Shown in pieces: positions 36,353 through 44,972 of a stretch of DNA of 64,000 bases. The position numbers and the translations under genes were made by a program. The notes beneath the pieces are model-generated. The model had not been told where the DNA came from and did no database searches. It worked only from the letters and a program-made list of their open reading frames with translations. Position 1 is the first letter of the stretch. The number at the start of each line of letters is the position of its first letter. The DNA is from Roseitranquillus sp963776845 (GTDB taxonomy: Bacteria > Pseudomonadota > Alphaproteobacteria > Rhodobacterales > Rhodobacteraceae), in assembly GCA_963776845.1 (NCBI GenBank), contig CAVZOJ010000007.1:203919-267918 (forward strand), in the 5' to 3' direction.

Positions 36353-38626
36353 ATGAAACATGAGTACCTCAGTACGACCACCGCGAATACAGTCGACTGC
36401 GAGGGCGACACCGCTGATCTGCAGCGGTGTCTCTGGCTCAGCGCGGTGACGCCGGCGACGCGTCGCGCCACGGTGACCAGTCTGCGCGCGTTCCGCAATG
36501 CCGCCAGCGGCGAGCGCGAACTTACAGTGACCGAGGTTCGGAGGCTGCTTGCCGAGGCCGATCCGGCGCTGAAGGCGCGTATAGGGAAGCGGTGGATTCC
36601 GGTGGCAAGTGATGTCCGCCGCGCCCTTCGGGTCTGGGACGATCTGCCGGTGCGCTGGCTGGCGCTGAGCCTGCGCCACCGTGTGCCGACGTTCGCCGAC
36701 GCAGCGACCGCGGTTGGGCTGCGCCTCAAGGGCACCGAGGCCAAGCGGGTGCTGAGCGCGCTCGAGGCTCTGGCGCGGTCGCAGGACGGTGCCCTCGAGG
36801 ACATACCGGCGGCGCTGGCGACCGTGGAGCCGCTGTTGCGCGCAGCAACACCGGAGACATTCGACGTCGCAGCCATGAAGTCCCTGGACAACAAGCGGAC
36901 CCTCGTCCGCAATGCAGTCCGCCTCGTCGATCCTCTGGCCAGCGGTGCGCGGGAGACGGACGTCTCGGTGCTGCCCGCCGTCTGGCGTGAGGCGCTGGAG
37001 CGCATGCCCCTGAAAGACCACGAGAAGAGCATGTTGGCAATCCTGCGCCGGCTTGCGCGCTTCAGCGCAGGGTACGGCGCTGTCCCCGCATCCCTCACCG
37101 ATGCGATGGTGGAGGCGTTCGCACGGCAAGAGCTGGAGACCCACAGTCCGGTCTATACCGAAAAGATCCGCAGCGCCTTCCGGCGCTGGAACGGCGCCGT
37201 GGACGCCGGCCTGCCTGCCTCCCGTCTGTCTCTGCCCGCCGCCCCGGTGTACCGGCAGGCGGAGGTGAAGTGGGACGCGGTCCCCCCAGCAATCCGCGAC
37301 CCGCTCGACGCCTATCTCGCCACTGCCGTGTCGGTGCGCAGTCTCGGCGACTGGGGCACGTTGGTGCCAGACCAAGACGACGAGTATGCCGAGCTCGGCA
37401 TCCCGCGCCTGGACCTGGCCGAAGAGGCGGAGCAGCCGGGCGCACCTCTTCTCGAGTCGGGCACGCGCGAGAACTGGCGCAATGCGGTAAAGCGGGCTTG
37501 GTACGCGGCGGTACACGATCCGAAAGTCTCGCCAGATCCGGTCTGCATCACGGATCTATTCGGTGTGCCGGTCGCAACTGCGCTGGTCGCGGGGGTCCGT
37601 AAGGCCCGCCGTGCGCGGCTCGAGTCGCGAGGCCAGACCTTCGACCCGACGACGAGAGGTCGCTACGAGCACACTCTGGTCGAGGCTCTCTGCTCAGTTG
37701 GACGTGCTCTGCAGATCGACCCGGAGCAGCTCGAGCCCATCGAGGAACTGAAGCGGAGCATCGATCCTCTCGTTGTCGGGCTCAAGCGCACGAAGGAGGG
37801 AGGCGTCAAGCGGATCTATGCTGACCGGCGGATTGGACCACGGCACGCGAGGATGCTGGCGGCGTTCTCAGACCCTTCTCAGCTCAGGCGCTGGTTCGAG
37901 GCACCCTCGGTGCTCTGGGCGCTGGCCTGCAAACCGATCGCAGCGGGCAGGAGGCCGACGATCAGTCACGTCGCGCTCGCCCGCTCGGCGCTGATCGCCC
38001 GCATCGGCCAATACGTCGTTCCGGCGCGGCGCGCGAACTTTGCACGCCTGCGGCATGACGGTGACAACCGACATCTTCTGCTGCCGAGCGGTGAAAGGGA
38101 GGGGACCCTCCGCATTCCGGCGAACGAAGGGAAAACACTGCGCGAGATTCATGTTCAGATCGATCCGGAAACCGTGCGCATGCTGAAATACTACATCAAG
38201 AATTTCCTTCCGGTCGCCCGGGACCACGCAGGGGCCGAAAAAGGAAACCCGCACCTCTTTCCCGGCGCCGGAGGTAAAGAAGTACAGGACGGGGGCTATG
38301 CATCAGGGTTTGGCTATCACACGAAAACGAAATTGAACGGGACGTTCAAGAAGCACCTGAAGAAGTACTGCGGGCTGAACTTGTGCATGCATGTGATGCG
38401 CCATCTCGCCGGAAAGATCATCGTCGATCAGGATCCGTCCGCAATGTCGCTCGTTCAGGAAATTCTCGGGCACAAGACGGTCAAGACCACGCAGGCGTAT
38501 TACGCAGAGGTCTCGAAACTTGTGGCGCAACGCCGCTATGTCCATCTGCTCGAGAAGCAATCTCGCCGGGTACTGGCGACGGTCAAGTTCGTTTTCGTGG
38601 ACCCCCGCACCGGCGAGGTGATTTGA
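36353..38626 (+). CDS. Large tyrosine recombinase, first of a tandem pair
   Basis: 757 aa, about twice the usual integrase length. The first 450 residues resemble no domain I know. The catalytic region is C-terminal: Arg probably in 'VVPARRANFARLRHDGDN', H-x-x-R in 'CMHVMRHLAGKIIVDQDP', and His/Tyr in 'VQEILGHKTVKTTQAYYAEV'. 'NPHLFPGAGGKEVQDGGYA' precedes them, as in other integrases. Start at ATG 36353, near 'acagga'. The next recombinase starts one base after its stop. The second recombinase of Tn554-like elements (TnpB) is similarly long; direct kinship is not established here. Confidence 0.82.
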   Translation: MKHEYLSTTTANTVDCEGDTADLQRCLWLSAVTPATRRATVTSLRAFRNAASGERELTVTEVRRLLAEADPALKARIGKRWIPVASDVRRALRVWDDLPVRWLALSLRHRVPTFADAATAVGLRLKGTEAKRVLSALEALARSQDGALEDIPAALATVEPLLRAATPETFDVAAMKSLDNKRTLVRNAVRLVDPLASGARETDVSVLPAVWREALERMPLKDHEKSMLAILRRLARFSAGYGAVPASLTDAMVEAFARQELETHSPVYTEKIRSAFRRWNGAVDAGLPASRLSLPAAPVYRQAEVKWDAVPPAIRDPLDAYLATAVSVRSLGDWGTLVPDQDDEYAELGIPRLDLAEEAEQPGAPLLESGTRENWRNAVKRAWYAAVHDPKVSPDPVCITDLFGVPVATALVAGVRKARRARLESRGQTFDPTTRGRYEHTLVEALCSVGRALQIDPEQLEPIEELKRSIDPLVVGLKRTKEGGVKRIYADRRIGPRHARMLAAFSDPSQLRRWFEAPSVLWALACKPIAAGRRPTISHVALARSALIARIGQYVVPARRANFARLRHDGDNRHLLLPSGEREGTLRIPANEGKTLREIHVQIDPETVRMLKYYIKNFLPVARDHAGAEKGNPHLFPGAGGKEVQDGGYASGFGYHTKTKLNGTFKKHLKKYCGLNLCMHVMRHLAGKIIVDQDPSAMSLVQEILGHKTVKTTQAYYAEVSKLVAQRRYVHLLEKQSRRVLATVKFVFVDPRTGEVI

Positions 38627-38627
38627 C

Positions 38628-40061
38628 GTGCCCCAGCATCGTCTCTCGCTCCCGCCGGAGGCGTGGCCCGCCGATCTGCGGGAGCGTTTCGAAACGCATC
38701 CGCTTTCCGTGCACCAGCGGACCCGGCTCGCTGGTGCCTTCGGCCGCTGGCTCAAGTCCGCCGAGGGCGGCGGCTTCGATCCGCGCGACGCTTCGCGCGA
38801 GACGTGGCTCGCCCAGACCGCCGGCCTGCCCCGTTCCTTGAGGAATGAGGTCCGCCAGGCGCTCGTCATCATTTTTCCCGCCGTCGCAACGCTCCTCTAC
38901 GAACCCGACGCGCCGGCGCTGGCGCGGCCCGATGCCCGGCTTCGTCTGACGCGGCAGATTGCAAGCAATCTCGCTCGCTTTCCGGAGGATTGGAGGGCGG
39001 CCGCGCAGCCGCTCCTCCATGTGGACCCGGATGCCGTCGTCGACGGCATCCTTGTCCAGGCGTGGGCGCCGGCGACCATCGTCCGGCGCATCCAGGCAGC
39101 GGCGCTTTATTTTGATTTCTGTCGCGCACGGGGTCTGGAGGTCGACATCAAACCGGGGACGGTTCGCGCGCAGTTGCGCGCGGATCAGGCCAGGGTTGAG
39201 AGTGGGGATCGCCGGATAGGAGGCACTTCGGCGCACCTCGACAGCCTGACCTGCCTCGCTATTGCGGTCCGCCCGGACCGCTCTTGGTCCTGGCTGCGAA
39301 TCACGCGGGACGCAATCAAGAAGGTCGCCAAGCATCATGGTTCGCGGAACGCCGCGCGGGCCGTGGACGCGGCGGAACTCAGGGCCGCAGGGCAGCAACT
39401 CCTCGACAAGGCTGACGCCCGTCATGCGATGGCACGCAACCGCCGAGACTTTGTCAGGGCGCACACGCTGGCGCGGACAGCGCTCACGATGATCCTGCTC
39501 GCCGAGGCGCCGGTCCGCATAGGCAGTTGTGCGAGGATCGAGCTTCGAGAGAGCCTGCTCGCGGATCTCGACGGTCTGTTCCTGGATGCGTCCGAAACGA
39601 AGGAGAAATCCCCGGATCGCCGCGCCTTCAGCGCGACGCTCATCGATGCTTTGTCGCGGTACATCCGCCTGCATCGCGCAGTCATCGCGCGCCCTGGCGC
39701 GACCCGGCTCTTCGTGGGTGAGCGCGGCGGGCCTATAGGGGCAGCTCAGCTCTCGACTTGCCTCGGCGACATGACAGAAGCGCCGCTCCAAAGACGAGTG
39801 ACGCCACATGCGATCCGGCATTCCGTCGCCAACTTCATCGTGGCCCAGGTTCCCGAGGAGGCCGCCCTCGCAACGGTGATCCTCAATCACCGGAGCGCGA
39901 GCACGACGCCTGTCTACTTGCAGCGTGCGGACCAGATCATCGCCTCTCGACGGCTCGGGGCTGCCACGGAACGCGCCGCCCGTGAACTCGGCGCCAACAC
40001 CTTTCCAAAACGGAAGGACAAGCGTGGGCGTCGCCACGCTCGGAAACAGCCGAGATGCTAA
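38628..40061 (+). CDS. Tyrosine recombinase, second of a tandem pair
   Basis: 477 aa, GTG start at 38628, one base after the preceding stop, so translation is coupled. N-terminal half lacks recognised domains ('FETHPLSVHQRTRLAGAFGR' is protein-like). Catalytic residues: Arg in 'MILLAEAPVRIGSCARIELR', Lys in 'SETKEKSPDRRAFSATL', H-x-x-R in 'RVTPHAIRHSVANFIVAQV', His and Tyr in 'ATVILNHRSASTTPVYLQRA'. All are present, so an active enzyme is plausible. The basic tail 'FPKRKDKRGRRHARKQPRC' may bind DNA. Confidence 0.85.
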   Translation: MPQHRLSLPPEAWPADLRERFETHPLSVHQRTRLAGAFGRWLKSAEGGGFDPRDASRETWLAQTAGLPRSLRNEVRQALVIIFPAVATLLYEPDAPALARPDARLRLTRQIASNLARFPEDWRAAAQPLLHVDPDAVVDGILVQAWAPATIVRRIQAAALYFDFCRARGLEVDIKPGTVRAQLRADQARVESGDRRIGGTSAHLDSLTCLAIAVRPDRSWSWLRITRDAIKKVAKHHGSRNAARAVDAAELRAAGQQLLDKADARHAMARNRRDFVRAHTLARTALTMILLAEAPVRIGSCARIELRESLLADLDGLFLDASETKEKSPDRRAFSATLIDALSRYIRLHRAVIARPGATRLFVGERGGPIGAAQLSTCLGDMTEAPLQRRVTPHAIRHSVANFIVAQVPEEAALATVILNHRSASTTPVYLQRADQIIASRRLGAATERAARELGANTFPKRKDKRGRRHARKQPRC

Positions 40062-40425
40062 GCCGTCAGCAGCCACGCTCCCGGCCCCATGGACGTCCGA
40101 CCACTGCGCCCCGGAAGATAGCTGAACGAGCAGCTATGAGGCCGCGGTGCCTCAACTTCAGCGCCCGGTTCCCCTTCCGGCATGTCGGGATCCAGCGTCC
40201 GCCGCCCCGCACTCACTCGAGCTGGAGCCATCAGTGTCCGCGGTGGTGGCAAAATAACTGAATTTACCAGCAGTTTAACCGGGGTGGTCATCGAAGTCCA
40301 GGGCCAGAACAGCATGTCCCAAGCTGCTTGAGAAGGACGACGAGCGCGATTTCCTCAGAGCCCCTCGAGACGGCTTGGGACGCGATGCTCTGGAAGGACA
40401 ACCGTCTCGATCCGGAGCATGATCG

Positions 40426-40497
40426 GCGACCGCGTGCGGCATTTCCGGCTGCAACCCCTCCTGCGAGGTCGCAGCCGGAAACGCCGCACGCGGTCGC
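40426..40497. repeat. Long hairpin: 27-bp arms, 18-base loop
   Basis: Left arm 40426-40452 and right arm 40471-40497 are complementary at 26 of 27 positions (one A-C mismatch). The stem begins gcgaccgcgtgcggc and the loop is aacccctcctgcgaggtc. It lies in the 460-base gap between the second tyrosine recombinase and the next gene, 27 bases before that gene's ATG. There is no T-run, so it is not a standard terminator. The rest of the gap (40062-40425) shows nothing recognised. Confidence 0.9.
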
Positions 40498-40523
40498 AAC
40501 ACGACAGGAGAAGAGGGAGTTAC

Positions 40524-40952
40524 ATGGAGTTCGTGATCCATTCGCGGATCGTCAGACCGTATCCGCCAGACGCGCCGACACCGGCGGCCGATTACTTCGA
40601 GACACACGGCTACGCGCTGTGGCGCCTCGCCAGGCTGTGCATGAGTTTCTCCGCAGAGTGCCAGCTGGGACGGATCGAGCAGGCGCTGATACTCGAGCGT
40701 CGCCTCAACCCGCGGACGCTGCGCATGATGAAGGGCGTCCTTGCAACGGTGGCGCTCGACACATGGCCCGAGGAAGACATGGCGTGGCTGCGGGAGGACC
40801 TGCGGCGCGAGACAGGACACGACTACCCGGAGTTGCTGGAGGGACTGCAGGACGCCATACAGGCTGAGGCCAGCGACCCCTATGCGGAGGTCTGCGGGGT
40901 CGCGCAGGCGTCGCTTCCTCGCGATGTCGAAGGACCGCCGCACGCCGGCTGA
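40524..40952 (+). CDS. Unknown protein, 142 aa
   Basis: Starts MEFVIHSRIVRPYPPDAPTP at ATG 40524 with 'gggagttac' upstream. Contains 'YFETHGYALWRLARLCMSF' and 'TLRMMKGVLATVALDTWPEE', mostly helical in appearance, soluble, acidic. I do not recognise the family. It follows the tandem recombinases and the long hairpin, in the same direction, and is likely cargo of that element. Confidence 0.6.
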   Translation: MEFVIHSRIVRPYPPDAPTPAADYFETHGYALWRLARLCMSFSAECQLGRIEQALILERRLNPRTLRMMKGVLATVALDTWPEEDMAWLREDLRRETGHDYPELLEGLQDAIQAEASDPYAEVCGVAQASLPRDVEGPPHAG

Positions 40953-41530
40953 CCCCGCCTCGGGTCAAAGGCGCTCCGGATGCAGGGCAGATCCGCAAAC
41001 CTTCCGCGCGCTGGCGGGAATTGCCGAGCGCCGTTCTTGCAGCGTGGTGCTTTTGCGTAGCTTCTCTACGAGCCGCGCCGGACAACCGCGCCCGCGCCCA
41101 AGCATTCTGGGGTCGGCGCGACGCTCGATCCCACTCCAGATAACTCCGGATGCACCTCGGTTCTGATCAACGCGACGGTCAGCGGCACCGGCGGTCTCGG
41201 TCAGCCCGACGGAAGCGGGGCCCGGCCGACTTTCAACTTCGCACTCCGGGCTCGGGCGGCTGGAGAGCTCGCCCGCGCGACACTCGGTTTCCCCTCCGGC
41301 GAAATGGGGCTCGAGCGCCACGCGGCTGTGTCACTCGCTCGAACCGGTGCCTGCGGGCGGCTTCCTGCGTGGCTCTCATCGAAGCCATGCAGGAGCCGCC
41401 GGCGGACACGGAGGAAAGACAGACAACGATGCAGGTTCGGGTGCTGCCCGCCTGCCGAACGCCTGCGACGGAAGGAGAGACTCAGGCGCTTGACGCTGCC
41501 GACACGGAGCAGCGCAACCTGGAGACGACC
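40953..41530. other. About 580 bases without a recognised gene
   Basis: The frame of the next gene is open upstream to about 41150, but the sequence before 41429 translates to arginine-rich, low-quality protein. Nothing else recognised. Confidence 0.4.
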
Positions 41531-41947
41531 ATGAAACACTTCGCCCTCAACCCGCTTTGCCGGGATCACCTCGCGCTGCAGACCGCGCGCGAGTTCGTCG
41601 ACGAGCAGGCCGACGCGCTTCTGAACGCCTCGGAGCTCCTCGGCGGGGGCCAGGCAGCGTGCCGCACCCTGCAGCTCATCGATGCCCTCGCCGGGGCCAA
41701 TCGAATGAGCCGCGGCATCCGCCGTCAACTCTCAGACCTGCTGGCGCTGCTATCGCTCGATAGCGTCGACGATCTCGAGAGCATCGAAGCCGGACTGTTC
41801 GCGCAGATCGATCCAGCGTCGCCCGTGGTCAACGACATCTGCCGTCTGACCGACAGCCTCGCAGACCTCATCGAAACGATCGACGAGATCGAAGCCGAGG
41901 ACCGGCGGAACGCAGTTCCTGCATTTCTTCGCTCGAGCGCAGCCTGA
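41531..41947 (+). CDS. Unknown protein, 138 aa
   Basis: Preferred start ATG 41531 ('MKHFALNPLCRDHLALQTAR') with 'ggagacgacc' upstream; ATG 41429 would add 34 residues. The protein is leucine-rich and probably all helical: 'EFVDEQADALLNASELLGG', 'RQLSDLLALLSLDSVDDLE', 'SLADLIETIDEIEAEDRR'. No known domain. Same direction and spacing as its neighbours in the recombinase island. Confidence 0.6.
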   Translation: MKHFALNPLCRDHLALQTAREFVDEQADALLNASELLGGGQAACRTLQLIDALAGANRMSRGIRRQLSDLLALLSLDSVDDLESIEAGLFAQIDPASPVVNDICRLTDSLADLIETIDEIEAEDRRNAVPAFLRSSAA

Positions 41948-42029
41948 GCTCGGCACTTTCCCGGCAGCTTCGGCGGCCGGGTCTTGACGGAGCGCGACCA
42001 TACCGGCGCGCAGTGTCATGGAGTCACGA

Positions 42030-42482
42030 ATGACCAACACTCACCGCGGGCACCGCGAGCGGGCACCGCTCGAGGATCAGATCGCAGACCTTATCGGCCT
42101 CGGGCACCGTCTCTACGAACAGGGGCGTAGCTGCCATCTCGGCGGCAGTGGCACGATCGTCGGCCGTGTCGCCCGGATCCTCGAGCGCCTGCCCGAGCGT
42201 CGGGTGCTCGACAGCCGCGACGACGGCGGCCTGGAGGCGCTCGGAGACATTCTCGAGCGGGATCTGGCGTCTGAGGTCACGGGTCAGCGAGAGGAGCCGA
42301 CGGCGCCGTATCTTGGCCCGAGCGGGGAAATCGAACGAACGCGGCTCGTCCCCGTCTACTCCGAGCGCGGCCGGCAGCTGCTGCTCGTGCGTCAGACGCT
42401 CCAGGACTACGTTGGGCTGCGCCGCACGGTGCTGGACCGAATCGAGGCGCTGAGGCTTGTCCAGAGTCTGCTGCTACAGTGA
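42030..42482 (+). CDS. Unknown protein, 150 aa
   Basis: ATG 42030 is preferred because GGAG lies eight bases upstream; ATG 42018 is in frame. Sequence features 'PLEDQIADLIGLGHRLYEQG', 'TIVGRVARILERLPERRVLD' and 'LLLVRQTLQDYVGLRRTVLD' suggest helices. No domain recognised. Last gene of the set following the tandem recombinases. Confidence 0.55.
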   Translation: MTNTHRGHRERAPLEDQIADLIGLGHRLYEQGRSCHLGGSGTIVGRVARILERLPERRVLDSRDDGGLEALGDILERDLASEVTGQREEPTAPYLGPSGEIERTRLVPVYSERGRQLLLVRQTLQDYVGLRRTVLDRIEALRLVQSLLLQ

Positions 42483-42975
42483 TCTGGCGATGCGAGCGCC
42501 GACCAGTGCACCGGCGCTCGCAGGAAACGAGCAGCCGAGATCATCATGATGTCCACACTCCGGAGCATTGGATGTGATGGTAGACCGCCGGATGCAGAAC
42601 GTCATCCCGGCGGGCTCCCAGCGATACGCGCCGAACGCGAATGGGCGGGGAGCCTGTCTACGTGCACTCCTCCAGAAAACTGCCATCGCGCTCTTCTTTC
42701 TGTCTGTCTTTCAGGCGATCTCCGGAAAGACAGACACCGCAAAGATCGTGCCGTCCCCCAGTGCCGCCACAACGCCTCCTCCGTAGTCCCGGGTAGAAGT
42801 CGGGCACCGCACGGCTCGTGAAGTCGAATCGTGCGCCGCATGGGGCTGACCGAGCGATCCGGCGCGTGAATCGACCAGTTCGCCAGCGCCTCGCAATTAT
42901 ATCGAACGCCGAACGTGTGCTACAGCGCCACAGTCATCAAGCATGGGGGAAAGGCTCGACCCAACCGACCCGGAA
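42483..42975. other. About 490 bases without a recognised gene
   Basis: Short frames only. Lies between the last island gene and the phasin terminator, so an island boundary may fall here; no direct repeat of an attachment site was spotted by eye. Confidence 0.4.
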
Positions 42976-43002
42976 ACAAAAATGGCGGGCCAAGGCCCGC
43001 CA
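42976..43002 (-). terminator. Intrinsic terminator of the phasin gene
   Basis: Perfect nine-base stem TGGCGGGCC-TT-GGCCCGCCA (42983-43002) followed on the minus strand by TTTTTG. It lies 31 bases after the phasin stop codon. Confidence 0.9.
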
Positions 43003-43032
43003 TGAACGCGTCAGTACCGTATGCTGCGCCTA

Positions 43033-43473
43033 TCAAGCAGCTTTCGCAGCCTGCTTCGACTTTGTCGCCGTCGCTTTCGAGGCGGCGGTCGCGGCACCCT
43101 GTTCGGTCACGCGCTCCCCGGTCGTGCTGATGAGCTCGACCGTGTCGGCCTGCGCTTTCTGCATCACGCCGGCGAAAGCTTCGGCCGTGCGCCGCGACAG
43201 CTCGAACTGGCCCTCGACGTAACCGGCAGCTGCCTGCGCGTACCCGGCGGGTTCCTGGTGTACCTTGGTCACGTCACCCAGGCGGGCGAAGGTTTTCTTG
43301 GCCGAGGCCATCGCGATCTCGTTTGACTTGGCTGCGGCCTCCGGCGTGATGCCCGAGAGGCGCTCGCCAAAGGTCGCCCAGACTTTCATGGCGTCGGTCG
43401 CGGCGCTTCCATCGAGCTGAAGGCCAGACGGCAGTTGGCCGAAGAACTTGGTGAAGTCTTGCGCGGTGTTCAT
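43033..43473 (-). CDS. Phasin family protein
   Basis: 146 aa, amphipathic helical protein that coats polyhydroxyalkanoate granules. 'KSNEIAMASAKKTFARLGDV' and 'QFELSRRTAEAFAGVMQKAQ' are typical phasin helices, and the Ala/Lys-rich tail 'SKATATKSKQAAKAA' is also usual. Start at ATG 43473. Followed by its own terminator, so probably monocistronic. Confidence 0.85.
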   Translation of the reverse strand: MNTAQDFTKFFGQLPSGLQLDGSAATDAMKVWATFGERLSGITPEAAAKSNEIAMASAKKTFARLGDVTKVHQEPAGYAQAAAGYVEGQFELSRRTAEAFAGVMQKAQADTVELISTTGERVTEQGAATAASKATATKSKQAAKAA

Positions 43474-43888
43474 GATCGTGCCCCCGAGTGGGAATGGGTT
43501 GCGCCCTGCTTAACCGACAGATGATTGCTGCAACGCAGCATTTCAACCCCGTATCGCTGCATTGCAGCGAAGACGTCCGCGAGCGACATGCCGACGGCCA
43601 CGACGCCTTCGAGGCGCTTCGGGCGGACAGCAGACTTTCTCCGCGAGCGCGCAGTACCCTGGCGGCCGTCGTCGAAGCGGCCGTTCACCGCGCGAGTTGG
43701 CGACTACGCACGCCAGATGTCTGGCGGTGGAGCTTCATCCGGGTGTCGATATCGAGAACAAGGGTTCAATGGAAGCAGGGCCCGTGACCGAAGGCCAGAC
43801 CGCCGGATCGATCATGGAAAGAATGGTCCAGCGAAACAGCGAGGGGGCCGGCGGACGGAATTCTTCCGCCGGTCCCACTCTTTCGTCC
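43474..43888. other. About 415 bases without a recognised gene
   Basis: Contains the phasin promoter region. The stretch 43510-43580 includes TGCTGCAACGCAGCATTTCA and GCTGCATTGCAGC, repeats of TTGCAGCA/TGCTGCAA type. They resemble the TGC-rich palindromes bound by PhaR-like regulators of phasin genes, but that link is only a suggestion. Confidence 0.4.
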
Positions 43889-44515
43889 TCACCTGCCCTG
43901 ATGGCCGAAGTCGGCAGCGTCCAGTTCGGCGTCGAACTCGGCGAAGGTGCGTTTCCTCGGCTCGAGCATGTTGCCCGCCGTCTCCTCTGCGAACTCCATC
44001 TGGAGCCGGACGCCGTAGCCGTCGCTCATGCCGAGCAGCGTCTGCCGGATCTCTGCCGGAGCATCGGCATAGTCGCCGGTGCCGCCCGTCACGGCGCGGA
44101 CGATCACGACGTCCGTCTCCGCCAGTTCGGGCCCCTGGGTGATCAGCAGGTCGCCGTCGTCGAAGGCGATGATCTGACGCGTGATGACGACGGTGCCGGT
44201 CTGGGTACGAAACCCGTCGCCGACATAGTAGCCGTCGCATGTCCAGGTGCCGATGACCTTGTCGGGAAAGGCCGCGCTGCCGTCCGACATCGTCCCCTCG
44301 ACATCGCCGTCGAGCGTGCCGGCGGGATAGACGTAGCCCTGAGTGACAAAGGCGTTGCCGTAGGCCGGCATCCCGTCCTCGAAGACCGGCGCCTCGTCGT
44401 AGACGAAGCGGCTGAGGTCCTCGGCCACGTCGAAGGCCGACAGCGCGCCGTCCGCCAGCGCGGCAGCCGGGATTGTCGCGGTCAGCGCGGCAAGAAAGAG
44501 TTGTCTCGGTTTCAT
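43889..44515 (-). CDS. Secreted protein, possible allene-oxide-cyclase-like barrel
   Basis: 208 aa with signal peptide MKPRQLFLAALTATIPAAALA. The mature part is acidic and beta-rich: 'GTWTCDGYYVGDGFRTQTGT', 'ITQGPELAETDVVIVRAVTG', then 'GVRLQMEFAEE'. The pattern of tryptophan/glycine strands and 'AVTGGTGDYADA' recalls allene-oxide-cyclase/dirigent-type barrels, which often read GGTG.Y..A. Start preceded by 'aggaaggaac'. Function unknown. Confidence 0.6.
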   Translation of the reverse strand: MKPRQLFLAALTATIPAAALADGALSAFDVAEDLSRFVYDEAPVFEDGMPAYGNAFVTQGYVYPAGTLDGDVEGTMSDGSAAFPDKVIGTWTCDGYYVGDGFRTQTGTVVITRQIIAFDDGDLLITQGPELAETDVVIVRAVTGGTGDYADAPAEIRQTLLGMSDGYGVRLQMEFAEETAGNMLEPRKRTFAEFDAELDAADFGHQGR

Positions 44516-44707
44516 GGTGCAGTTCCTTCCTGGTTGATCGGTGCTGAGTAGAGGACGGGCAGGTCCCTGAACGCAGTTCGCTCTCTCGGGACCCGCGTTG
44601 CGGGTACGGCGGACCGCTGCACGGAGCGGGGGATCGTCGGCAGGAGGCTCAGGGCTTTGCCTTTTCTTAGAAGGACATCTGGCGTCACGGACCCTGCCGC
44701 CGTCAGG

Positions 44708-44947
44708 TTACGGGAAGTGCCGGACGAGGAGCCGCGGGTGGCCGCGCATCGGCCTGCGGTCTCGCCACAGCCCGATATCGGCGACCATGTCGTCGCTGAG
44801 ATCGTCGAGGGAGTATCGCCTGTGCCCGAGCGTCCCGAACCGAGCGAGACCGGCGAGAAAGCGTCCCGAGCCCCAGGGCCTCGCAGCGCGCGGCATCGGG
44901 GCAACGGACGCGCAACCGCCGGTTCCGGCAGACGTATCGGTCGGCAT
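44708..44947 (-). CDS. DUF1127-like small protein
   Basis: 79 aa from ATG 44947, which has 'caggagatgag' upstream. The conserved part is 'RRYSLDDLSDDMVADIGLWR', the short arginine/aspartate motif of DUF1127 (YjiS-like) proteins. In alphaproteobacteria such proteins bind RNA or influence phosphate and carbon metabolism. The N-terminal half is not conserved in my view. Confidence 0.65.
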   Translation of the reverse strand: MPTDTSAGTGGCASVAPMPRAARPWGSGRFLAGLARFGTLGHRRYSLDDLSDDMVADIGLWRDRRPMRGHPRLLVRHFP

Positions 44948-44972
44948 TTCTCATCTCCTGTCGGTGTGGATG

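Noticed and set aside
38650..38680. A fourth copy of the 25-bp palindromic repeat (gccggaggcgtggcccgcc)
   Set aside because: Only the first 12 bases agree, the hairpin is absent, and the residues fit the recombinase's own N-terminus.
40426..40497. The long hairpin as a rho-independent terminator of the recombinase operon
   Set aside because: No T-run on either strand, 365 bases from the stop codon, and immediately before another gene's RBS.
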